Assembly (NCBI GenBank): GCA_041671305.1
Contig: JBAZBX010000007.1
Location: 1-35,147 of the forward strand
Source: CAIPBY01 sp041671305
GTDB lineage: Bacteria; Patescibacteriota; Patescibacteriia; 2-01-FULL-39-33
Direction: 5' to 3'
Length of the DNA stretch: 35,147 nucleotides
Numbering within the stretch: the first letter of the stretch is position 1; each line of letters begins with the position of its first letter. The translations under genes and the position numbers were made by a program. Below the pieces are notes generated by a model that saw only the letters and a list, made by a program, of their open reading frames with translations, was not told the origin of the DNA and searched no databases. This document shows, in pieces, positions 29,019 to 35,147 of the stretch.

Positions 29019-30950
29019 TTAGCAACCACCTCCGCCTCCTCCGCCTCCACCACCTCCGGAACTACCTCCGCCTCCGAAACCGGAACTTGATCCCGGAGCT
29101 GAGGAAGCCGAAGAAATAGAACTGCCCATGGATGAAGATAAGGAAGAAGCAAAGGTACCGGCCGAAAATCCAGCCAATACGGCGCCCGAATACCAAATCG
29201 GACTGTAATCATGGCCTTCATTATGCAATCTGTTAAACACCTCCGTAAATTGTTCTGACCATTTATTTTCTACGCCGAGAGCCAAAGCATAAGGCATATA
29301 TTTTTCAAACAACTCCGGAGTTTTTTCCGGCGGATTGAAAAAATTCATCCGGTCTTTCTCGGTAACCGACAAAAACCATTTGAAGCCGTCAATTTCATCC
29401 ATTATCTTTCTGCCCTCAACGGTCGGAGCTTTGAGTAAAACCGCAAAGATGCCATTAATTAAGGCCAATAAAATTACCGCCAAAATAGCAAACGGCCCAG
29501 CCATACCCAGAAAAACGGCTGAGACTACCACCTCTCCAACCACAAAAGGAATGGAAAATATAGTCAATACGACAGTGGATGAAATCGTAACCGCTTGCCT
29601 GTCGCCTTTAATAATACTTTTCCAGCCGGTAAATACCTTATAAACCAAAACCGCTACTCCAACGGTCCAACCTGACAACCAGAATCCTAAAAAAAATAAG
29701 ACGGGAAGCATCATGACATGATCGCTAAAAAAGATACCACCGGCAAAAATAGCAAGAGAGGCAATTACGCCAATGACGACAAAAACTAAATTGCTAGAAA
29801 AATATTTCCCAAAATTAGATTTTAAATAATAAGTTAATTCTTGTATAGTATCAGATATTTCCACGTGACGAGAAGGCTTTATCTCAATATGATCTCGTCC
29901 ATCAAACAAATTTTCAATAATCAATTTATCTTCGGCCAATAATTCTTCCGCCTCTTGATCGCCAATTAGTTTAGTCAATTTATAATAAAGTCCGCCTTTA
30001 TCAATTTTGATCTGACCTTTTACGGCTGAATTAATAATTTGAGCCACCAGCAACTCATTCCGAAATCCCATACGGCTCAAATATCCCATAACAGCCGGAG
30101 ACATGCCCTGAGGAGGCTCATACATTGGGATAATTGTCCCCTTTTGGGGATCTTTGCCACGCTTAAACCAAAAAATAAAATAGTAAAGAAAAACCGCGAT
30201 AACACCTACAAACATTATGGCCACGCCAGCATTATCCCGGATAAACTTGCTCTGCTTTTCTTGAGCAGTTGGTTCAAGCACAAATCCTTTGGGCCAACCA
30301 ACTACAATGGTCAACCCGCTTTGAGCCGGCATAAAACTATTTGTCGCAAACACTGCCTGACCTTCCTGAATGCTACTGGTAAAATTCTTGCCCTTATCAC
30401 CTGTATAACCGGTATATCCTTCCAATTTTATTTGATCAGCTGAAATACCCGCCGGTAAAGTGACCTCGGCCGAAGCGCGTTCTATGGGAAATGACCAACC
30501 ATTACCAGTCACGTTCCAATACAATTCATCATGATCGGCAAAAAATCCCAATTGGCCGGTAGTGCGGTAGATAATTTCAAAAACATAATCACCCACCTCA
30601 AGATCCACATTTTTATCACGAATATAAATCCTGATGCCATTGGACAAACCAGCCGTATCATATTTGGTATCCAAACCGTCGCGCCTGACCGAGATCAGCT
30701 CAAATCCCACATTGTAATTATTGCCCAGATTGTCTTTGTATTTGGTTGGAAAATCACGATAAATGCCATGTTGAATCTCAATCTGTTCGCTATGCACAGT
30801 AATGGTTTCTGCGACGATCATGGAACCGTCAGAATCAATCGTAATTTGGCTATCAAAATTTTTGATAACTTCTTCCGGAACTTGAGCTGAAACTGGCATG
30901 ACAAATATTAGAGATAATGCGAGTACCGCCAAAATTAAAATCTTTTTCAT
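29019..30950 (-). CDS. DUF2207 membrane protein with Gly-rich tail
   Basis: The 643-aa protein begins with a signal peptide (MKKILILAVLALSLIFVMPV, cleavage near SAQ). A long extracytoplasmic beta-rich domain (about 25-230) contains YRDFPTKY and WNVTGNGWSFPI, both DUF2207 landmarks. A first membrane span (about 240-260) is followed by a cytoplasmic region (265-380). Two more spans (about 390-430) and another pair near 460-500 come next. The C-terminus is a Ser/Gly-rich low-complexity stretch ending in a poly-Gly run and a final Cys. The role is unknown; the family is common in CPR and other bacteria. Confidence 0.87.
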   Translation of the reverse strand: MKKILILAVLALSLIFVMPVSAQVPEEVIKNFDSQITIDSDGSMIVAETITVHSEQIEIQHGIYRDFPTKYKDNLGNNYNVGFELISVRRDGLDTKYDTAGLSNGIRIYIRDKNVDLEVGDYVFEIIYRTTGQLGFFADHDELYWNVTGNGWSFPIERASAEVTLPAGISADQIKLEGYTGYTGDKGKNFTSSIQEGQAVFATNSFMPAQSGLTIVVGWPKGFVLEPTAQEKQSKFIRDNAGVAIMFVGVIAVFLYYFIFWFKRGKDPQKGTIIPMYEPPQGMSPAVMGYLSRMGFRNELLVAQIINSAVKGQIKIDKGGLYYKLTKLIGDQEAEELLAEDKLIIENLFDGRDHIEIKPSRHVEISDTIQELTYYLKSNFGKYFSSNLVFVVIGVIASLAIFAGGIFFSDHVMMLPVLFFLGFWLSGWTVGVAVLVYKVFTGWKSIIKGDRQAVTISSTVVLTIFSIPFVVGEVVVSAVFLGMAGPFAILAVILLALINGIFAVLLKAPTVEGRKIMDEIDGFKWFLSVTEKDRMNFFNPPEKTPELFEKYMPYALALGVENKWSEQFTEVFNRLHNEGHDYSPIWYSGAVLAGFSAGTFASSLSSSMGSSISSASSAPGSSSGFGGGGSSGGGGGGGGGGGC

Positions 30951-30983
30951 AATATAATTATTTATTTTGAACGTGTTTTCATA

Positions 30984-31409
30984 TTAATTTTTCCCAGTTG
31001 AACCGAATCTTCCTTCACCGCGACTGCTTTCCGACAAAAAATCCACTTCCTCCAGCTCTGCGATATCTACCGGATAAATAATTAGTTGGGCAATTTTATC
31101 GCCTTTGGAGATATGGTAAGCTTCCTGTCCCAAATTTATCAGGAGAACATTATATTCTCCTCTGTAGCCGGCGTCATACACTCCTCCCATGGAATGCAAA
31201 CCAGCTTTGTTCGGCAAACTTCCTTTATCGCAAACAATACCCGCAAAACCAACAGGAAATTCCAAAGCAAAACCGACAAAAAATACTCTCCGTTCGCCGG
31301 GATTCAAATCATAATCTTCCAACGAATAAAGATCCATACCTACATCGCCCGGGTGAGCATAATTCGGCAACCTGCAATCTGGATTTAACTTTTTAATTTT
31401 TAATTTCAT
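30984..31409 (-). CDS. dut: dUTP diphosphatase
   Basis: dUTPase hydrolyses dUTP to dUMP and pyrophosphate, keeping uracil out of DNA and supplying dTMP synthesis. The 141-aa protein shows all five motifs: I HPGDVGMDLYS (about 19-29), II CDKGSLPNKAGL (about 60-71), III GGVYDAGYRGEY (about 75-86), IV KGDKIAQLI (about 102-110) and V GEGRFGSTG (about 131-139). Motif II lacks the usual RSS/RSG start and reads DKGS, a plausible variant. It overlaps the upstream uvsE gene by ATGA (31406-31409), so translation is coupled. Confidence 0.93.
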   Translation of the reverse strand: MKLKIKKLNPDCRLPNYAHPGDVGMDLYSLEDYDLNPGERRVFFVGFALEFPVGFAGIVCDKGSLPNKAGLHSMGGVYDAGYRGEYNVLLINLGQEAYHISKGDKIAQLIIYPVDIAELEEVDFLSESSRGEGRFGSTGKN

Positions 31410-32296
31410 TTGATCTTTTTTAATTTCTTCAAAATCGCCAAAGCCTTCAAAGCGCTTTTTTCCTTGTCCTTTATTTCTAATATTATATCATAATCTCTTC
31501 TGCCTAGGCGAGAAGCGAAATCCGCAAAATCTCTGACATCAATGGAGGGCGCATGACTTCCGGGCTTTTTGTGGCTGTCTTGACTGCTATAATCCAGCAT
31601 GGGCACGCCATCATTCTTCTTCCAAGTGGAAACAACTTTTTTCAAAACCGCATCAAGCGACTCTTTCTGATTGTTGCACTTGTGATGGAAAACATCCAGT
31701 ACAATCGGCACGCCCGTCTTTTTGCTTATAAACAGACAATCGGCAAAATTATATAATCTGTCATCATTTTCAATCACCAATCTTTTTTTAATTTTCACTG
31801 GCAACTCTTTATATCTGGTAATAAATCTTTTCAAGCTAGCTTGCTTGTCATCATAAACACCGCCCACGTGAATCTGGACTTTGTGAGTCGTATTGAGTCC
31901 CATGAGATCTAGCACTTCACATTGATAATGCAACTCCCTCAGACTTGCCTCCAAAACGTCTTCCCGAAGCGAATTAATCAGCACAAACTGATCTGGATGC
32001 AGAGAGATGCGCAAATTATTTTTCTTGATAATTTTACCCAAAGCCAAAAACTCTCCCTGATAAAAATCCTGCCAGTTGAGTTGGCATACCGGATGAGAGG
32101 CGAAAGGAATCAAGTCCGAAGTAATACGAAAAGCCAATAACCCGCTTGAAACATTATATTCCAATATTTGCGTCAAGGCGTTTAAATTATTATCTACAAT
32201 TTCCTTAAATTTAGATTCAGAGTAAGATGCCAGACGAAATGTCCTGGAACTACTCAAATGCAAGGTCTGATTAATGCAAGGATATCCGATTTTCAT
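31406..32296 (-). CDS. uvsE: UV damage endonuclease (UvsE/UvdE)
   Basis: UvsE nicks 5' of UV photoproducts in an ATP-independent repair route. The 296-aa protein is a TIM-barrel metallo-enzyme. It has the start MKIGYPCINQTL, RITSDLIPFASHP (about 58-70), RISLHPDQFVLINS (about 96-109), and IHVGGVYDDK (about 142). VIENDDRLYN (about 173), LDVFHHKCN (about 201) and HAPSIDVRDF (about 249) follow. The metal-binding His, Glu and Asp residues are present. It is co-transcribed with dut and sits near uvrB, adding a second UV-repair route. Confidence 0.95.
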   Translation of the reverse strand: MKIGYPCINQTLHLSSSRTFRLASYSESKFKEIVDNNLNALTQILEYNVSSGLLAFRITSDLIPFASHPVCQLNWQDFYQGEFLALGKIIKKNNLRISLHPDQFVLINSLREDVLEASLRELHYQCEVLDLMGLNTTHKVQIHVGGVYDDKQASLKRFITRYKELPVKIKKRLVIENDDRLYNFADCLFISKKTGVPIVLDVFHHKCNNQKESLDAVLKKVVSTWKKNDGVPMLDYSSQDSHKKPGSHAPSIDVRDFADFASRLGRRDYDIILEIKDKEKSALKALAILKKLKKIK

Positions 32297-32396
32297 GCTG
32301 TTTTAAATGGTTAAATTTTAATTATCTATTCCCATATTCTAGCTTTAGTTTAGCATTCTAAATGAAAAATTCAAAATCCCTAAATACGTCAAAAGC

Positions 32397-32425
32397 TTGC
32401 TATTTTTCCCGTTTTATGCTATCAT
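32397..32425 (+). promoter_or_regulatory. Promoter of the RRM gene
   Basis: TTGCTA (32397-32402), 17 bp, TATCAT (32420-32425). It gives a leader of about 80 nt with the local hairpin GGTC-T-GACC and a purine-rich GTAGAAG near 32495. Confidence 0.5.
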
Positions 32426-32509
32426 AATAATACAATATCCTAGGGCTCAATAAATCGCAAAGGTCTGACCAACGGAATTGTTTTAAATAACTAAGTAGAA
32501 GTAAAAAAA

Positions 32510-32833
32510 ATGGCAACTAAATTATATGTTGGTGGTATTTCATACAACACCGACAATGATGGCTTAACAGCCCACTTTGCTCAAGCAGGAACCGTTGTGT
32601 CAGCTCAGATTATTACAGATAAGGAAACTGGAAGATCCAAAGGCTTTGGGTTTGTAGAAATGGCATCCGAAGAAGATGCTCAAAATGCAATCTCAAATTT
32701 GAACGACAAGCCTCTTGATGGAAGAAATTTGAAGGTTAATGAAGCTAGACCTATGGAAAAGAGAACTTTTTCAGGATCTGGACCAAGAACCGGCGGATTT
32801 CAACGATCTGGCGATTTCCAGAAGAGATTCTAA
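32510..32833 (+). CDS. RRM RNA-binding protein
   Basis: The 107-aa protein is a single RNA-recognition motif. RNP2 is KLYVGGIS (4-11) and RNP1 is KGFGFVEM (44-51), with the expected aromatic residues Y6, F46 and F48 that stack on RNA. The canonical beta-alpha-beta order is complete to DGRNLKVNEARP. A short Gly/Arg/Ser-rich tail ends QKRF. Cyanobacterial and other bacterial RRM proteins of this type respond to cold and bind mRNA. It stands alone with its own promoter and a strong terminator. Confidence 0.93.
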   Translation: MATKLYVGGISYNTDNDGLTAHFAQAGTVVSAQIITDKETGRSKGFGFVEMASEEDAQNAISNLNDKPLDGRNLKVNEARPMEKRTFSGSGPRTGGFQRSGDFQKRF

Positions 32834-32847
32834 AACAATCAATTCTT

Positions 32848-32896
32848 AAAAAATACTCCCCTTATCCGCCAACTGACGGAGGGGAGTATTTTTATT
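32848..32896. terminator. Bidirectional terminator after the RRM gene
   Basis: AAAAATACTCCCC / GGGGAGTATTTTT, a 13-bp stem extended by TCCG/CGGA in the loop. T runs on both strands let it serve the RRM gene (plus) and the converging deacetylase gene (minus). Confidence 0.93.
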
Positions 32897-32902
32897 GCTT
32901 TT

Positions 32903-33877
32903 TTAATTGTTCTCTTGGCGATTTTCTTCCGCGCGCAACCAATCCAAAAATTGCTTGTCCATTCTATTATTCGGTCTTAAGCGGAAAAGAGAAAATCTAT
33001 CTTTGTAACTTTGCATGACTCCAGGATACGTTGAAGCCGCGGTGAGATATCCGACCTTATTTACAATACTCCTATCCCTGTCTGAAAAAAATCCAAAGGG
33101 ATAAGCAAAATCTTCTACCGGTTTACCAATAATTTCAGAAAGTTTTTTCTTACTCTCAAATAATTGGTTATAAGCATCCTTATCGTTTGCTTTTTTCAAA
33201 TTAACGTGATCCATGGTGTGGGAACCTATTTCCACATATCCGCTATGCGCCATTTCCTTGGCTTGAGCGCTGGTAATATATCCGGGCTTATCCACCGCAT
33301 TCACTATTACATAAAGCACGGCCTTCATATTATATTTTTTGAGCAATGGAAAAACAGTCGTATAAAAATCTCCATAACCGTCATCAAAAGTGAGTATAAT
33401 CGGATGGGCAGGAATAGAATCTTGGCGGTAAAAGGTTCTGCCTAAATCCCTGACAAAAATTGCATTATAAGAATTATTTTTTAAAACGGAAAGCTGATTT
33501 TCAAAAACCTTCGGATCTTCATATAAATTGGGTAATGTAGTAAACGGTGGTACCGGCTCAACATAATGATAAGTCAAAATAGGAACTTTTTGATCTCCAT
33601 AGATACCATTGGTTGTCTTTTTTTCAATGGCTGGTTTATGATCTTCTGGTTTATTTGGACTACCAGCCTCCGGCAAGACATATGGCGATGAAGTACTCAA
33701 AAAATAATTTTTTTTGCAAATTAATTTTCCAGCCGTTTTTGTATTTCCCAAAAACAAAAAAGCAGCCACCAAAACCACTATGAGTAAAACTATAATTAAA
33801 AAGGCTAAAACGGCTATTTTTGATTTTGTAGATTTGAACAGTCCGCGAAAAATCCTAGACTTCATAACATTTGCCAT
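32903..33877 (-). CDS. Membrane-anchored polysaccharide deacetylase
   Basis: NodB-type enzymes remove acetyl groups from cell-surface glycans. The 324-aa protein has one N-terminal span (about 20-45). A Pro/Lys-rich stalk precedes the catalytic domain VPILTYHYV (about 98) onward. Motif 1 is ILTFDDGYGDF (about 161-171, catalytic Asp plus metal Asp). Motif 2 is GSHTMDHVNL (about 215-224, HxxxH metal ligands). Motif 3 is FAYPFGFFSD (about 254). Its start overlaps the 3' end of the upstream metallo-beta-lactamase gene by 23 nt; ATG at 33865 would reduce the overlap to 11 nt. Confidence 0.92.
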   Translation of the reverse strand: MANVMKSRIFRGLFKSTKSKIAVLAFLIIVLLIVVLVAAFLFLGNTKTAGKLICKKNYFLSTSSPYVLPEAGSPNKPEDHKPAIEKKTTNGIYGDQKVPILTYHYVEPVPPFTTLPNLYEDPKVFENQLSVLKNNSYNAIFVRDLGRTFYRQDSIPAHPIILTFDDGYGDFYTTVFPLLKKYNMKAVLYVIVNAVDKPGYITSAQAKEMAHSGYVEIGSHTMDHVNLKKANDKDAYNQLFESKKKLSEIIGKPVEDFAYPFGFFSDRDRSIVNKVGYLTAASTYPGVMQSYKDRFSLFRLRPNNRMDKQFLDWLRAEENRQENN

Positions 33878-35147
33878 ATCTCACTATTTCCGAATTTATT
33901 TTTAATTCTTTATTGATTCCATCCTGAAGACCCAATAATCTCTCTTGTTCTCCATGATCCAATAATATCTTATTAGGAATGGGTTTTTTAATATTTGATA
34001 GCCAATGAATAAGCTTCTTCTGGTCGGCGTGGGATGAATATGCTCCGATAGCCGATATTTTGGCATGAACAGCGAATTCTTCATTGTTAATATATATCTT
34101 ATTGGCTCCGTCCAGCAATCTTCTACCCATGGTACCGTTTGCCTGATAACTTATAAACAATAAATGATTATTAGCATCTGAAATATTACGTTTCAAATGA
34201 TGGATCATCCTTCCACCATTAATCATTCCGCTTCCTGCCAAAATTACTTTTGGAGATGGTACATTATTTATCTCCTTGGATTGCTCAACGGTTCTAGTAT
34301 AAGTCAGGCCGTCAAAATTAAAGATGTCATCACCTGAATTAATCCTTTCCCGAGATTCATCATCAAATAAGTTGATATATTTTCTATATATTTCAATCGC
34401 TTCAATAGCCAACGGCCCATCCATAAAAATCGGCACTTTGGGAATTTGGCGAGTTTCATGAAGATAATTTAATTCATAAATAATCTCCTGTGAACGCTCC
34501 AGGGCAAAGACCGGAATAAGCAAATTTCCTCCCTGGCCGATTGATTCAACTATGACTTGTCTAAGCTTTTGTACTCTGGTATCTGCCGGCTCATGGACTT
34601 TACCGCCGTAAGTAGATTCTATCACGACCAAATCCGCGCCATCAATCACCTCAGGATCACGAACAATTGGTGCTGGCGGATTACCCAGATCTCCGGAAAA
34701 AACTATTTTCTTCTGCCGACCATCTTCTACAATAAAACATTCAATGGAAGCTGAGCCCAAAATATGTCCAGCGTCTCTAAATCTGATTTCTATTTCCGGC
34801 GTAATTCTAACTATTTCTTCGTAATTTGCCGGCCAAAAGCGAGTCATGGCATCATAGACGTCGCTTATTTCAAAAAGTGCCTGAATTCCATGCTCTCTTG
34901 CTTCTTCTGCAATAATCTTGGCACTGTCAAGTAAAATAATTTCTGCCAAATCTCTGGTAGCCGCGGTAGAATAAATTTTTCCACCAAAACCGTCTTTACA
35001 TAATTTGGGCAGTCTTCCGCAATGATCAGCATGAGCATGGGTCAAAATTAAAAAATCAATCTCCTTTGGATCAAACTTAAAATCAGCTAAATTTTCTTCG
35101 CTGGCATATTTACTGCCCTGAAACATGCCACAATCAACCAAAAATTT
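33855..35147 (-). CDS. Beta-CASP metallo-beta-lactamase fold RNase (partial, N-terminus missing)
   Basis: The frame is open to the right edge (KFLVDCGMFQG...), so the start lies outside. The visible 430 residues have the metal motifs THAHADHCGRLPK (motif 2), AGHILGSASIE and FSGDLGNPP. The beta-CASP part follows: VIESTYGGK, the NLLIPVFALERSQEI helix, and ILAGSGMINGGRMIHHL. The C-terminal motif is GAYSSHADQ. Family members cut RNA (RNase J and CPSF-73-like), and some are annotated only as MBL-fold hydrolases, so the exact role is open. It ends 23 nt inside the next gene, so the two are probably co-expressed. Confidence 0.9.
   Translation of the reverse strand, partial: KFLVDCGMFQGSKYASEENLADFKFDPKEIDFLILTHAHADHCGRLPKLCKDGFGGKIYSTAATRDLAEIILLDSAKIIAEEAREHGIQALFEISDVYDAMTRFWPANYEEIVRITPEIEIRFRDAGHILGSASIECFIVEDGRQKKIVFSGDLGNPPAPIVRDPEVIDGADLVVIESTYGGKVHEPADTRVQKLRQVIVESIGQGGNLLIPVFALERSQEIIYELNYLHETRQIPKVPIFMDGPLAIEAIEIYRKYINLFDDESRERINSGDDIFNFDGLTYTRTVEQSKEINNVPSPKVILAGSGMINGGRMIHHLKRNISDANNHLLFISYQANGTMGRRLLDGANKIYINNEEFAVHAKISAIGAYSSHADQKKLIHWLSNIKKPIPNKILLDHGEQERLLGLQDGINKELKINSEIVRYGKCYEV

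Noticed and set aside
1..35147. CRISPR array, tRNA or rRNA genes
   Set aside because: No regularly spaced direct repeats, cloverleaf-type sequences or rRNA stretches were recognised by eye; a tRNAscan run would settle the tRNA question.
1..35147. Reassigned UGA code as in some CPR lineages
   Set aside because: TGA closes several genes at positions where homologues end (for example 14605, 18473, 21126 and uvrB), so a standard code fits.

Overview
The window reads as a chromosomal piece of a Patescibacteria/CPR (Parcubacteria-like) bacterium. The reasons are AT-rich DNA, mostly weak or absent Shine-Dalgarno sites, compact housekeeping genes, a stripped-down UvrABC set, a DUF2207 protein with a Gly-rich tail ending in Cys, a bacterial RRM protein, and dispersed palindromic repeats that also sit in frame inside uvrA. 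TGA, TAA and TAG all end genes, so the code looks standard. The assignment is inference, since no rRNA is present.

Layout. 1-5.4 kb is translation: the N-terminus of a PSP1-like protein, tsf and rpsB (minus); rpmE, then prfA with prmC (release factor plus its methylase, plus); then rplY (minus). 5.4-9.3 kb (minus) is a zinc-ribbon protein, a RodA/FtsW protein, a lipoprotein, a secreted protein and a short uvrC. 9.3-10.5 kb is a repeat-rich intergenic region followed by two small proteins behind a near-consensus promoter. 10.5-14.0 kb (minus) is a tyrosine recombinase directly upstream of uvrA.

14.1-22.75 kb is the most striking part. It is an integron-like cassette array, running away from the divergent recombinase gene. 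All genes are on the plus strand, and the units are separated by attC-like imperfect palindromes with shared outer boxes (ACATCANNTAACA on the left, CGTTATRTG on the right). Each intact unit also begins and ends with its own cassette-specific inverted repeat of 21-76 bp. Cargo: a deoxyribosyltransferase-like protein; a large 4.9-kb unit with two DNA methyltransferases, an HNH nuclease and an unrecognised three-gene module; a SAM methyltransferase; a peptidase E homologue; a 57-aa zinc ribbon; and a nucleotidyltransferase.

22.8-26.6 kb (plus) holds a Fic protein, a small membrane protein, an anchored metallophosphoesterase, a PgeF-like protein and a minimal nucleotidyltransferase. A third small-protein gene at 26.8 kb has the same promoter layout as the pair at 9.86 kb: a TCTAAATTTAGA palindrome exactly 19 bp before a TTGACA-N17-TATAWT promoter. 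27-35.1 kb holds uvrB, a DUF2207 protein, dut and uvsE (minus), an RRM protein (plus), a polysaccharide deacetylase and a beta-CASP metallo-beta-lactamase cut by the window end (minus).

Themes: UV repair (uvrA, uvrB, uvrC and uvsE, all in one window) with matching domain losses across UvrABC; a candidate integron-like system in a CPR genome; and a small two-promoter regulon of short, G+C-richer genes.
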